Shown here piece after piece: positions 14,143 to 22,625 of a DNA stretch of 44,143 nt. The translations under genes were made by a program, and so were the position numbers. Every line of letters starts with the position of its first letter. Within the stretch, counting starts at the first letter, position 1. Source of the DNA: an uncultured Oscillospiraceae bacterium (GTDB lineage: Bacteria; Bacillota; Clostridia; Oscillospirales; Oscillospiraceae); the NCBI GenBank assembly GCA_934569195.1, contig CAKTKB010000002.1, forward strand, positions 1 to 44,143. Direction: 5' to 3'. The notes beneath the pieces were generated by a model. It saw nothing but the letters and a program-made list of their open reading frames with translations. It was not told the origin of the DNA and searched no databases.

Positions 14143-14373
14143 ATGGAAACCAGTTTGGCCTGTCTTCGGCCCGGTGTGCGGGCTGTTGTGACGCGTATAC
14201 AGACCCCGCCGCCGCTGACCCGCCGTCTGGCGGAGCTGGGGCTGATTCAGGGGACGCAGGTGATTTGCCGCAGCCGCAGCCCCTGGGGAGACGTGACGGC
14301 CATTCGGTTTCGGGGGACCGTGCTGGCGCTGCGGACCCGGGATTTGGAAAGGATCTGGGCGCGATGGGAATGA
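14143..14373 (+). CDS. feoA: FeoA-domain ferrous iron transport protein
   Basis: A 76-residue SH3-like FeoA protein, a small cytoplasmic partner of the FeoB iron channel. Conserved features are 'RRLAELGLIQGTQV' and 'SPWGDVTAIRFRGTVLALR'. The ATG follows GGAGGG with a 6-base gap. It overlaps feoB (ATGA), so the two are co-translated. FeoA is thought to modulate FeoB activity or assembly. No regulator of the DtxR or FeoC type lies next to it. Confidence 0.93.
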   Translation: METSLACLRPGVRAVVTRIQTPPPLTRRLAELGLIQGTQVICRSRSPWGDVTAIRFRGTVLALRTRDLERIWARWE

Positions 14374-16127
14374 GAAGAAAGAGGACGGCGGAAATGCGCG
14401 TGGCATTGGCGGGAAATCCCAACGTGGGGAAGAGCACCCTGTTCAACGCCCTGACCGGAATGCGCCAGCATACCGGAAACTGGCCGGGAAAGACGGTGGG
14501 GGTTGCAACGGGAATCTGCCGGAAACAGGGGTTTTCCATGGAGCTTACGGATCTGCCCGGCACCTACTCCCTGAGCGGCGCCTCGGAGGATGAGCGGATT
14601 GCGGCGGAGGCGGTGAAGCGGGGCGGCTTTGACTGCGTGGTGGCGGTGTGCGACGGCAGCTGCCTGGAGCGCAGCCTGATTCTGGTGCTGCAAATTCTGG
14701 GTCAGGTGAAGCGCTGCGTGGTCTGCGTCAACCTGGTGGACGAAGCGGAAAGAGAGGGCATAGCCGTGGATGCCGCCGCCCTGGAGGAGGCGCTGGGCGT
14801 TCCGGTCGTTCTGACGGCGGCGGGGCGGAAGCAGGGGCTCAAGGAGCTGGTGCAGCAGATCGGACGCTGCCCGGCAGCGCCGGAGCGTGTTTGGGAACAG
14901 CCCATCCTGGAGGCACAACGCCTGGCGGCCTGCTGCACCCGTGTGACCGGCGCGCCTATCCGCAGCGGCGAGGGCGTGGACCGGATTCTCACGGGCAAGG
15001 CCGGACTGGCCGTTATGGCGGCGGTGATTGCGGCTCTGGTGTGGCTCACGGTCTGGGGAGCAAACTATCCTTCCCGCCTGCTGGAGGAGCTGATGACCCG
15101 GGGATACACGCTTTTGCAGGATTTGGGCGCGTCCTGGCCGGAATGGCTGCGGGGTATCCTGGTGGATGGGGTATATGCTACCTGCGGCCGGGTTATCAGC
15201 GTTATGCTGCCGCCCATGGCCATTTTCTTTCCCCTGTTTACCATCTTGGAGGATGTGGGGTACCTTCCCCGAATGGCATTTCTCATGGACCATGGGATGC
15301 GCTGCTGCGGCGGCTGCGGCAAGCAGGCGCTGACGCTGTGCATGGGCCTGGGCTGCAATGCCGTGGGCGTGACGGGCTGCCGGATCATTGATTCTCCCCG
15401 GGAGCGCACGGCTGCCATTCTGACCAACGCCATGGTGCCATGCAACGGCCGGTTTCCTACGCTGATCGTCTTAGGGAGCCTGTTTTTCCCGAAGGTCGGC
15501 GCGGCTGCGCTGGTCACCCTCAGCCTGGCTCTGGGTGTGGCGGGGGCCATGGGAAGCAGCTGGGCGCTGAACCGGACGGTGCTGCGGGGAAAGGAGAGCA
15601 CGTTCCTGCTGGAGCTGCCGCCCTTTCGCCGTCCCAGGATCGGGGAAATTCTGGTGCGCTCTCTGCTGGACCGGACCGGACGGATGGCGCTTAGGACCAT
15701 GAAGGTTGCGGCTCCGGCCGGGGCGCTGCTGTGGCTGTTGTCCCGGCTGGGATGGCTCTCGGCAGCTGCGGGGTGGCTGGACCCGATAGGCCGGATGCTG
15801 GGGATGAACGGGGTGTTCCTGCTGGGCTTTTTCTTTGCCCTGCCTGCCAATGAGCTGTTGCTTCCGGTGGTGCTCCTGGCCTGCACCGGGGAGAGCCTGC
15901 AGGCGGCTGCGGGGATGCAGGCCGGTGCGCTGCTTCAGACGGGACTGACCTGGCGCAATGCCTTGTGCATTATGCTCTTTACCCTGTTTCATTGGCCCTG
16001 TGCCACCACGCTGATGACCGTCCGGCGGGAGACGGGCAGTCTGGGAAAGACGGCGGCAGCCTTCCTTCTGCCGACGCTGCTGGGGACGGTGTTGTGCGCC
16101 GTCATGAACCTGCTGCTTGGGCTGTGA
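14370..16127 (+). CDS. feoB: Ferrous iron transporter FeoB
   Basis: A GTPase-coupled Fe(II) uptake protein of the inner membrane, about 585 residues. The N-terminal G domain has G1 'GNPNVGKST', G3 'DLPGTYSL' and G4 'NLVD'. The membrane part follows from about residue 205, with two Gate-like segments and the conserved 'DSPRERTAAILTNAMVPCNGRFPT'. The segment 'GLGCNAVGVTGCR' replaces the GCNVPA of enterobacterial FeoB. At about 585 residues it is shorter than E. coli FeoB (773), mainly in the linker and C-terminus. Start options are 14364, 14370 (ATGA overlap with feoA, chosen) and 14394, which has the better Shine-Dalgarno (GAGGA). Confidence 0.94.
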   Translation: MRRKRTAEMRVALAGNPNVGKSTLFNALTGMRQHTGNWPGKTVGVATGICRKQGFSMELTDLPGTYSLSGASEDERIAAEAVKRGGFDCVVAVCDGSCLERSLILVLQILGQVKRCVVCVNLVDEAEREGIAVDAAALEEALGVPVVLTAAGRKQGLKELVQQIGRCPAAPERVWEQPILEAQRLAACCTRVTGAPIRSGEGVDRILTGKAGLAVMAAVIAALVWLTVWGANYPSRLLEELMTRGYTLLQDLGASWPEWLRGILVDGVYATCGRVISVMLPPMAIFFPLFTILEDVGYLPRMAFLMDHGMRCCGGCGKQALTLCMGLGCNAVGVTGCRIIDSPRERTAAILTNAMVPCNGRFPTLIVLGSLFFPKVGAAALVTLSLALGVAGAMGSSWALNRTVLRGKESTFLLELPPFRRPRIGEILVRSLLDRTGRMALRTMKVAAPAGALLWLLSRLGWLSAAAGWLDPIGRMLGMNGVFLLGFFFALPANELLLPVVLLACTGESLQAAAGMQAGALLQTGLTWRNALCIMLFTLFHWPCATTLMTVRRETGSLGKTAAAFLLPTLLGTVLCAVMNLLLGL

Positions 16128-16130
16128 AGG

Positions 16131-16159
16131 TTGCCACAGGCCGGAAGGTGTGGTATACT
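16131..16159 (+). promoter_or_regulatory. Promoter of the GNAT acetyltransferase gene
   Basis: TTGCCA (16131-16136), 17-base spacer, TATACT (16154-16159), starting three bases after the feoB stop. Confidence 0.75.
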
Positions 16160-16206
16160 GATCCCGCCGCCGGGAAAACCGGGGCAGAAACGGATGGTGA
16201 AGTGCA

Positions 16207-16761
16207 ATGCAGCCGAAAATTACCCTTGAGCTGCTGACGCCCCGGAATTTTGCCCGCGTCCGGGAAATTCAGCGGGACGATATCTGCGAGGCGTTTGTGG
16301 ATACGGTGGATACCCTTATGGAAATCACCCGGTATGGCCTGGAACAGGCGTGCAAGGGGCATACCTACGCCGTGAAGCTGGGCGAAGCATATGTGGGCGT
16401 GATCCTGCTGGGAGAGGCGATCGCCTGGGACACAGACCCGGAGGAAATGCGGAGCCGGCCCTTTTACCGCCTGATGGGCTTTGTATTGGATAAGCGATAC
16501 CGGGGCCAGGGCATCGGCGGATGCGTTCTGGAGACGGTCATTGGGCAGATTTACGAAGAATTCGGCCCTCGCCCCATCGCGCTGGGCGTACACAGGAATA
16601 ACGTGGACGCGGCACGGTTTTACCTCCGGCACGGCTTCCGCAGGACGGATGCCATGGAGGGGGAGGACGTTTACTATTTGCGTTACCCGGAGGAACAGGA
16701 TGCACGGTGGGCCTGGGGCGAGGAGCGGCAGCACACGGCGGAAAAACGGAGAACCCCCTGA
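16207..16761 (+). CDS. GNAT family N-acetyltransferase
   Basis: A 184-residue acetyl-CoA-dependent acetyltransferase. The acetyl-CoA pyrophosphate loop is 'KRYRGQGIGGCVLE' (motif A, near residue 100), followed by the motif B region 'LGVHRNNVDAARFYLRHGFRR', typical of small-molecule or protein N-acetyltransferases. The last 25 residues are charged and probably disordered. The ribosome binding site is modest (GATGGTGAAG). It has its own promoter directly after feoB and ends in a hairpin that overlaps the stop codon. The substrate cannot be predicted. Confidence 0.9.
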   Translation: MQPKITLELLTPRNFARVREIQRDDICEAFVDTVDTLMEITRYGLEQACKGHTYAVKLGEAYVGVILLGEAIAWDTDPEEMRSRPFYRLMGFVLDKRYRGQGIGGCVLETVIGQIYEEFGPRPIALGVHRNNVDAARFYLRHGFRRTDAMEGEDVYYLRYPEEQDARWAWGEERQHTAEKRRTP

Positions 16762-16788
16762 TGCGGGCAGGACCTGCATCGGGGGGTT
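16752..16788. terminator. Bidirectional terminator between convergent genes
   Basis: AACCCCCTGATGC (16752-16764) pairs with GCATCGGGGGGTT (16776-16788); the GNAT-gene stop codon lies in the left arm. On the minus strand a T-rich tract (TTCTCCGTTTTT) follows, and on the plus strand TGTCTGC, so it works best for the ssDNA-binding gene. Confidence 0.7.
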
Positions 16789-16822
16789 GTCTGCAATTGG
16801 GCTTCCGGGGCGCAGAGGGCGC

Positions 16823-17434
16823 CTATGCCGGGTCCGGCAGGGGCTGGGCCGTGAGGGCGGAAACCTCGTAGGCTACCCGCTCCTGTGGAACGTCGTCAAT
16901 GTACTTTGTATAGATGCGGCTTTGCAGCCGCCCGTCCATGCGGACCCGGCCGCGCACATGGCAGGAGGCAATCTCCCGGGCGGTGCTGCCCCAGAGAATG
17001 CAGGGCAGATAGTCCGCCCGGTGAAAGGTCCGGGGGACCGCCAGCATAACGTCGCAGATTTCCCGGCCCAGGGGCGTCTGGCGGTAAACCGGCTCCTTGC
17101 ACAGCAGTCCCTCCAGAGCAACCTGGTTTATGGGCGGGCCGTCCTCTGCGGCGATGTGCTGGGCGAAAAGAAAGATCATCAGGCGGCGGGTGTCCTCCAG
17201 CCGCAGGTTGTGGGAGCGGACCTGACCGGTGACGGTAAGCATTTCCCCGCCGGAGGGATCGATTGCGTCCAGGACGGCCTGCTCGGCCACGACAGGAAGA
17301 CGGTCTACCGTGCCGGAGAGACGGGGGACCGCCAGAATAAAGCGGGAGAATCGCTTGCCGTGACTCTCATGGGAGAACTGCGGCAGAGCCTCCAGACTGC
17401 CCCGCAGCACTGCGGAATTGGTTGATTGCTCCAT
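16823..17434 (-). CDS. Tandem OB-fold single-stranded DNA-binding protein
   Basis: A 203-residue protein with two OB-like halves. The first (about 8-90) has 'LRGSLEALPQFSHESHGKRFSRFILAV' and the second (about 105-190) has 'LEGLLCKEPVYRQTPLGREICDVMLAV' then 'DYLPCILWG'. Both halves repeat the SSB pattern of a G-x-L strand, a turn with polar residues, and an 'F/M-x-L-A-V' strand. Proteins like this are annotated as SSB-related in Clostridia and probably bind single-stranded DNA; a dimer of tandem folds would equal a four-OB SSB tetramer. It lacks the acidic C-terminal tip of the replicative SSB, ending instead QPLPDPA. The ATG at 17434 follows GAGGTGG; an upstream TTG (17455) is less likely. 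Confidence 0.75.
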   Translation of the reverse strand: MEQSTNSAVLRGSLEALPQFSHESHGKRFSRFILAVPRLSGTVDRLPVVAEQAVLDAIDPSGGEMLTVTGQVRSHNLRLEDTRRLMIFLFAQHIAAEDGPPINQVALEGLLCKEPVYRQTPLGREICDVMLAVPRTFHRADYLPCILWGSTAREIASCHVRGRVRMDGRLQSRIYTKYIDDVPQERVAYEVSALTAQPLPDPA

Positions 17435-17860
17435 ATGTACCACCTCAGAATCCAAAAGTATGGAACAGTCTATGGCTTGACCGGAGGGGATATGCCCGGC
17501 GCGGAAGAAAGCTTTTCCTGGACCGATTGGTGAAAAATACCAAATATTTGGCTGGAAGAAACTGTAAAAACGGGAAAGTGCAATGTTTTCGGAGAGAAAG
17601 TGAGCGTTTTCAGGAAAAATGTGGTCGCTTTTTTATTTTATAATTTATAAATACTGCAAGCAATCGACAGAAAATATTTCTTGACAATGTCTGCTTTTTC
17701 TAATACGATTTATGTACAAGGAGGCGGCGCATAAAAGGCACTGCTATACAGCCCCTGTAAGGCATAGATTGCATTTGCGGCTCGCTGTCCGGTAAAGGAG
17801 CGTGGACCCCATGATGTAGATCCGATTGGACCTAAAAAACAAAAAAAGGAGGAATGTGCT
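17435..17860. other. Intergenic region with long leader
   Basis: No gene seen. It contains a perfect 12-bp palindrome CCAAATATTTGG (17540-17551), an imperfect terminator-like hairpin near 17600-17635, the promoter of the next lipoprotein at 17681-17709, and then a leader of about 145 bases. The leader holds an AAGGAGG (17718-17724) with no start codon after it and a short unsupported 27-codon frame from 17712. Confidence 0.7.
17681..17709 (+). promoter_or_regulatory. Promoter of the 260-residue lipoprotein
   Basis: TTGACA (17681-17686), 17-base spacer, TACGAT (17704-17709). The transcript would have a leader of about 145 bases. Confidence 0.65.
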
Positions 17861-18643
17861 ATGAGAAATCGAAGAATAACAGCCGTTTTATTGGTGCTGG
17901 TACTGCTGGCCCTGACGGCCTGCACCGGGGAAAATGCCCGGACCGCAACGCCGGGACTGCTGGAATTCCCCGGACTGCACTGGAACGACACTCCGGAGAC
18001 GGTGCGTACCTTCTTGGGTTCAGCGGGGGCAAAGATTGTGGCTGACGAGCAGGCAAACGACGACGCAGATACCCATGACCTGTGGGGCATCGCGGTGTCA
18101 GACCTGACCTGCTTCGGAGTCCAGGCGCAAACGGTTGGATTTAACTTTACTCGCTACAACGGAGAGGAATACGGACTGGTAAATGTGGAGATTTACTACC
18201 CGGATGGTACGGACATGACAGCTGTGGAAAAGGCAATGTCGGAGCTTTACGGCCCATCCACTACGCAGAAGCCGATGTCCTACACGATTTATGACGGTAA
18301 GCTTGAGGAGAGTACTTCCTCCGGAAAGCTGGAGCTAACCAATGGCGCAACGTTTCCGGCAGACGCCATGCATGTCTACTGGGTGAGTGATGTAAACGGG
18401 AAGGATTTCTTGTCCGAGCAGGAACAGCAGAAAATGGTGGCATACCTTACCGGCTTGCAGACCCAGAGCATTCAAGAGGAGACGGCGATGGAATGGCTGG
18501 AGAAGAATCCTCTGGTGGAGGCTTACTGCACGGATGCGAGCCTGCTTTATGCTATCACCGGCGGCACGGCATCCAATGTTACAAACAACTACGTCCTGCT
18601 GCAAGCAGGGCAGCTGGTGTACCTGAAGCAGAATTTCGGCTAA
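17861..18643 (+). CDS. Putative lipoprotein
   Basis: A 260-residue lipoprotein with signal sequence and lipobox LTAC (Cys21). The mature part begins with a Thr/Glu-rich stretch, then 'LEFPGLHWNDTPETVRTFLG', a pattern seen in small extracytoplasmic proteins that begin with a helix-strand substrate-recognition-like unit. No enzyme motif is visible. The ATG follows AAGGAGG. It has its own promoter and a strong terminator, so it is a stand-alone gene. I do not recognise a function. Confidence 0.85.
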   Translation: MRNRRITAVLLVLVLLALTACTGENARTATPGLLEFPGLHWNDTPETVRTFLGSAGAKIVADEQANDDADTHDLWGIAVSDLTCFGVQAQTVGFNFTRYNGEEYGLVNVEIYYPDGTDMTAVEKAMSELYGPSTTQKPMSYTIYDGKLEESTSSGKLELTNGATFPADAMHVYWVSDVNGKDFLSEQEQQKMVAYLTGLQTQSIQEETAMEWLEKNPLVEAYCTDASLLYAITGGTASNVTNNYVLLQAGQLVYLKQNFG

Positions 18644-18689
18644 AGGGCCGCAGCTGCCGGGGAAGGAAAGAAATACGGAAGAATGGCTT

Positions 18690-18737
18690 GGGCCTGCCGC
18701 AGCGTATGCGGCAGGCCCTCAATTTTTATTTTTTCTT
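18690..18737 (+). terminator. Terminator of the 260-residue lipoprotein gene
   Basis: A 12-bp perfect stem GGGCCTGCCGCA (18690-18701) with TGCGGCAGGCCC (18707-18718), then TCAATTTTTATTTTTTC. It is oriented for the plus strand; the convergent radical SAM gene ends inside the T-rich tract. Confidence 0.92.
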
Positions 18738-20678
18738 TCCGGGTTTGCGGCTCCGGGGCTGGGCGGCATCACGCCGCGTCCCTGAGGAGGATGGGGAGGT
18801 ACGCCCGCGGACCGGCTTGCTCCCGGCAGGCTTCCTGCCTGCGGGAGCGGGGGCTTTCGGCGGCGGGGCGGTATGCCCCTGGGACCGGGGCGGCACGGCG
18901 CGGATCAGACACTTTGGCCCGGAGCCGATCAGGTCCTCCCGGTGCGCCTTCAGCAGCGCCTCCTTCACCAGGTAGTAGTTTTTCGGATTGCGGTACTGGA
19001 TCAGCGCCCGCTGCATGGCCTTTTCGTGGGGGTCGGTGGGAACATAGACCCGCTCCATGGTCCGGGGGTCGATACCGGTGTAGTACATCACGGTGGAAAG
19101 GGTGGAGGGAGTGGGGTAGAAATCCTGAACCTGCTCGGGGTTGTACCCCATATCCCGCACATATTCGGCCAATTCCACGGCTTCCTTCAGGGTGGAGCCG
19201 GGATGGCTGGACATGAGATAGGGCACCAGATACTGGTTCATGCCGTACTGCCGGTTGAGCTGGAAATATTTTTCCACAAAGCGGTTATACACGGCGTTCC
19301 GGGGCTTGCCCATCCGGCACAGCACGGCGTCGGAGACGTGCTCCGGGGCGACCTTGAGCTGGCCGGAGATGTGATGCTGAACCAGCTCCCGGAAGAAGGT
19401 GTCCTTGGGGTCCGCCAGCAGGTAGTCAAAGCGGATGCCGCTGCGGATAAAGACCTTTTTCACCCCCGGCAGCTTCCGGAGCTTACGCAGCAGCGCTATG
19501 TAATCGCTGTGGTCGGCGCGCATATTTTTGCAGGGGGTGGGGTAGAGACACTGTCGCCCGCTGCAGGCGCCCTTGGTCAGCTGCTTTTCGCAGGCGGGCT
19601 GGCGGAAATTCGCCGTGGGGCCGCCTACGTCATGGATGTACCCCTTAAAATCCGGCTCCCGGATGATTTTTTCCGCCTCGGCCAGGATGGATTCCTGACT
19701 GCGGGCCTGAATAATCCGTCCCTGGTGGAAGGTCAGCGCGCAGAAGGAGCAGGCGCCGAAGCAGCCGCGGCAGCTCACGAGGCTGAATTTGACCTCTTCA
19801 ATCGCGGGCACGCCTCCGGCCTTTTCGTAGCTGGGGTGATAGGTCCGGCAGTAGGGCAGCGCGTATACGGCGTCCATTTCCTGGGTTGTGAGGGGCTTCT
19901 GCGGGGGATTCTGCACCACATAAAAGCCGCCGTAGGGTTCGGCCAGGCGCTTGGCGGTGAAGGGATCGCAGCTGGCGTACTGGATCCGGAAGGATTCGGC
20001 ATAAACCTTCCGGTCTGCCTTGACGCGGGCAAATTCCGGAAGAATCACAGTGGGCAGGCTTTCGTCCAGCTCGGCAGTGCGGTAGACGGTACCGTCAATG
20101 TAGGTGATATCCTTTACATCCATGCCGGAATTCAGCGCATCGGCAATTTCCACCACGGACTTCTCTCCCATGCCGTACATCAGAAGGTCGGCCTGGGAGT
20201 CCAGGAGAATGGAGCGCTTGATGCTCTCGCTCCAGTAGTCGTAGTGCGCAAGCCGGCGCAGCGACGCCTCGATTCCGCCGATCAGGATGGGAACGTCCCG
20301 GTAGGTCTGACGGATGAGGTTGCAATAGACGACGGTGGCATAGTCCGGACGCTTGCCCATAACGCCGCCGGGGGTAAAGGCGTCGGTTTTGCGGTGATGC
20401 TTGGTGACGGAATAGTGGTTTACCATGGAGTCCATGTTGCCGCCGGAAACCAAAAATCCCAGGCGGGGACGGCCGAATACGTCTATGGAGCGGGGATTTT
20501 TCCAGTCCGGCTGGGAAATGATGCCGACACTGTAGCCGTGGCTTTCCAGCACGCGGCTGATAATGGCATGTCCGAAGGAGGGATGATCCACATAGGCGTC
20601 CCCGATCACATAGACAAAGTCACACTGCTGCCAGCCTCTGGCCAGCATCTCCTCCCGGGTTGTTGGTAAAAATTCCAT
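18726..20678 (-). CDS. YgiQ family radical SAM protein
   Basis: A 650-residue member of the YgiQ/UPF0313 radical SAM family. The N-terminal part has a B12-binding-like or UPF0313 N domain ('[21 protein letters not shown]', '[16 protein letters not shown]'). The radical SAM cluster motif is Cys306-x3-Cys310-x2-Cys313 ('GCFGACSFC'). The C-terminal region ends in a long Pro/Arg/Lys-rich tail that looks disordered. The reaction catalysed by YgiQ is not known. The ATG at 20678 follows GAGAGG; an earlier in-frame start at 20756 lies in the leader hairpins and is rejected. It has a structured leader of about 200 bases. Confidence 0.93.
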   Translation of the reverse strand: MEFLPTTREEMLARGWQQCDFVYVIGDAYVDHPSFGHAIISRVLESHGYSVGIISQPDWKNPRSIDVFGRPRLGFLVSGGNMDSMVNHYSVTKHHRKTDAFTPGGVMGKRPDYATVVYCNLIRQTYRDVPILIGGIEASLRRLAHYDYWSESIKRSILLDSQADLLMYGMGEKSVVEIADALNSGMDVKDITYIDGTVYRTAELDESLPTVILPEFARVKADRKVYAESFRIQYASCDPFTAKRLAEPYGGFYVVQNPPQKPLTTQEMDAVYALPYCRTYHPSYEKAGGVPAIEEVKFSLVSCRGCFGACSFCALTFHQGRIIQARSQESILAEAEKIIREPDFKGYIHDVGGPTANFRQPACEKQLTKGACSGRQCLYPTPCKNMRADHSDYIALLRKLRKLPGVKKVFIRSGIRFDYLLADPKDTFFRELVQHHISGQLKVAPEHVSDAVLCRMGKPRNAVYNRFVEKYFQLNRQYGMNQYLVPYLMSSHPGSTLKEAVELAEYVRDMGYNPEQVQDFYPTPSTLSTVMYYTGIDPRTMERVYVPTDPHEKAMQRALIQYRNPKNYYLVKEALLKAHREDLIGSGPKCLIRAVPPRSQGHTAPPPKAPAPAGRKPAGSKPVRGRTSPSSSGTRRDAAQPRSRKPGKKK

Positions 20679-20888
20679 AGGAAACCTCTCCGATGTTTGG
20701 TAAAGAAGATGGGGAGGGACGCAAGGACCCTCCCCGCGAAAGGAACAGCGGCCCACATGGAATGAGCCGCTGTAAAAGAATGGGTACTATCTTGCCGGGG
20801 GGAAGCCTGTCACGAGCGCGCCTGTCGGCTTATCCGCGAATATTTCCGCAGCATCAGGGCCTCTGCCTGCCCCCGACCTTCTGTACAC

Positions 20889-20894
20889 AGTATA
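20889..20894 (-). promoter_or_regulatory. Extended -10 of the radical SAM gene
   Basis: On the minus strand TGG-TATACT forms an extended -10 element. No clear -35 is seen. Transcription would begin near 20882, giving a leader of about 200 bases. Confidence 0.55.
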
Positions 20895-21167
20895 CCATAC
20901 TTTGGGCGGTGTTGGTGAACAAAGTATAAATTCTTTTTCCCGCGGGATTGGGGGGAGCGGCGGGTTTTCGGGCTTCCCCGGAAAATTTGACGGGGAATGT
21001 ATCCTTTTTAGACTATCTGAAGCAAAAGCGCATCGGCCGGGAAAAGAGTTGAAAATGGTAAGAAAATGGAATTTCGCCCTGTCAGACGCCCATACCGGGC
21101 AGGAGAAATGGGGGCAGGTGCGGAGCGTATCTTAGAGGACTGTCCCCTGATATGGATATACGCTGTG

Positions 21168-21239
21168 GACAAGCGTTCACAACAGGAAGGACAAGTTCAC
21201 ACAAAACGCACACGCGTCCTTGCACCGACAACATTCACA
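21168..21239 (+). repeat. Three imperfect GACAA-TTCACA repeats
   Basis: GACAA followed by TTCACA occurs at 21168-21181, 21190-21201 and 21227-21239, with gaps of 3, 1 and 2 bases. They lie 70-140 bases upstream of the SLH gene promoter and could bind a regulator. Confidence 0.45.
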
Positions 21240-21308
21240 AATTTGTAACAATCGCCGTTCCGGAAAATAGAGGATTATCCGAAATTGCACAACGGGTGAA
21301 ATCTTTTC

Positions 21309-21338
21309 TTGACGGGAAATATTTCCAGGTAGTAAAAT
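21309..21338 (+). promoter_or_regulatory. Promoter of the SLH/protease operon with internal palindrome
   Basis: TTGACG (21309-21314), 18-base spacer, TAAAAT (21333-21338). The spacer begins with a perfect palindrome, GGAAATATTTCC (21315-21326), placed where a repressor would exclude polymerase. The leader is about 105 bases. Confidence 0.65.
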
Positions 21339-21447
21339 AACCGCAAATCTTTGGGCACAGGTATCCTTTTGATCATATTGTCGGCGGGAAAAATGTGTCG
21401 GGAGGTTTGGCTTACCCCTTAACTAAACTATTGAGGAGGAAAAGAAA

Positions 21448-22611
21448 TTGAGAAGCACGCAATTCAAGCGGCCTGTCCTGGTGCTTTTGGTGCTGACGCT
21501 GGTGTTCGCCCTGTGCGTTCCTGCGTTTGCCGCCGAATCCGCTGCGGATAGTCTGCTGACACTCGAGGCCAGAACGCGTGTGACAACATCTGAAAATCAG
21601 GTGGTTGTCAAAATCAACACGCTCCAGTCCGGGGCGGTGACGGACGGCAAGCTGACCGTCGCCTATGACGGTGCCGCGCTGCATTATGCCGGGGTTTCTA
21701 CCGGTGCGGCGTGGGGCGCCAACACCCTGGATATGCAGGTGAACGACGCCCATTCCGGCGAACTGACGTTTGCTTTTGCCGCCAACACGGCTTCTGCGGC
21801 GGGCAACCTGTTCATCCTGACCTTTGATGTACAAAAGACCGGCTACACGGATGTTTCCGTGGATGCGGCGCAGAGCTACCTGACGGGCATTGCCCAGTCT
21901 CCGGCGGCGTCCATCACCGTCGAGGCGGGCGGACACGACTGGAGCGACTGGACGATTCTCAAGGAGGCCGGCTGCGGCATCCAGGGTTCCAAGCAGCGTC
22001 AGTGCCACACCTGCGGCAAGGTGGACGTGCGGGTGATTCCTGCCGACTGCCCCAGCAGCCACTACACCGACCTGAATACGGCCGCGTGGTACCATGAGAG
22101 CGTGGACTATGTGCTGGCGAAGGGCCTGATGGTGGGCACCTCCACCACGGAGTTTGCCCCCTACGAGACGGTTACCCGGGCACAGATGGTTGCCATTCTC
22201 TACCGGATGGCCGGTTCTCCCGAGAGCACTGCCAAGGCGCCCTTTACCGACGTGCCCGCAGGTGCTTACTATGCCGACGCTGTGAACTGGGCTTATGCCA
22301 ACGGAATCTGCGCAGGCGTTTCCGCTTCCAGCTTCGCACCGGGCGAGGCCCTCAGCCGTGAGCAGATGGTCACCTTCCTGTACCGCTATGCCAAGTTTGC
22401 CGGTATGGACGACGGGGAAAAGAAGATCGAGCTGGACGGCTTCCAGGATGCCGGACAGATCAGCGGCTACGCGCTGGCATCCATGCAGTGGGCCTGCGCA
22501 AGCGGTTTGATTGCCGGTACCTCTGAGACGACCCTCAGCCCCAAGGATCCTGCACAGCGTGTCCAGATTGCAGCCGTGGTTATGCGTCTGCTGACCAAGG
22601 TCCAGGACTGA
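21448..22611 (+). CDS. Cohesin-like domain plus three SLH domains, surface anchor protein
   Basis: A 387-residue secreted protein. A signal peptide (cleavage near AFA-AE, residue 28) is followed by a cohesin-like beta-sandwich at about 33-150 (pattern 'LTVAYDGAALHYAGVS', 'GELTFAFAANTASAAGNLFILTFDV'). Next come a cysteine knuckle (residues about 155-200, with 'CGIQGSKQRQCHTCGKV') and three SLH domains (about 205-258, 264-318, 328-387) that bind secondary cell-wall polymers. Cohesins bind dockerins, and the next gene carries a dockerin, so this is probably its wall anchor. The start codon is TTG with GAGGAGG 8 bases upstream. It lies 14 bases before the protease gene, one operon. The cohesin call rests on pattern recognition, not a profile search. 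Confidence 0.85.
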   Translation: MRSTQFKRPVLVLLVLTLVFALCVPAFAAESAADSLLTLEARTRVTTSENQVVVKINTLQSGAVTDGKLTVAYDGAALHYAGVSTGAAWGANTLDMQVNDAHSGELTFAFAANTASAAGNLFILTFDVQKTGYTDVSVDAAQSYLTGIAQSPAASITVEAGGHDWSDWTILKEAGCGIQGSKQRQCHTCGKVDVRVIPADCPSSHYTDLNTAAWYHESVDYVLAKGLMVGTSTTEFAPYETVTRAQMVAILYRMAGSPESTAKAPFTDVPAGAYYADAVNWAYANGICAGVSASSFAPGEALSREQMVTFLYRYAKFAGMDDGEKKIELDGFQDAGQISGYALASMQWACASGLIAGTSETTLSPKDPAQRVQIAAVVMRLLTKVQD

Positions 22612-22625
22612 GAAAGGGAGGCTAG

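Larger units (their letters stand above)
20679..21447. other. Large divergent intergenic region
   Basis: No gene seen in 769 bases. From left: two hairpins (GGGGAGGG/CCCTCCCC, 20711-20735; ACAGCGGC/GCCGCTGT, 20745-20773) and a GC-rich paired region (20794-20878), all in the leader of the radical SAM gene; its -10 box (20889-20894); then three GACAA...TTCACA repeats (21168-21239) and the promoter of the SLH protein gene (21309-21338). Confidence 0.7.

Noticed and set aside
20679..20880. T-box or known riboswitch in the radical SAM leader
   Set aside because: No AGGGTGGNACCGCG T-box, and no core motif of the SAM, TPP, FMN, cobalamin, glycine or c-di-GMP classes was found by eye.
21161..21285. 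DnaA-box-like strings (TGTGGACAA, TTATCCGAA)
   Set aside because: Each has one or more mismatches, there is no cluster, and no dnaA or dnaN is nearby.
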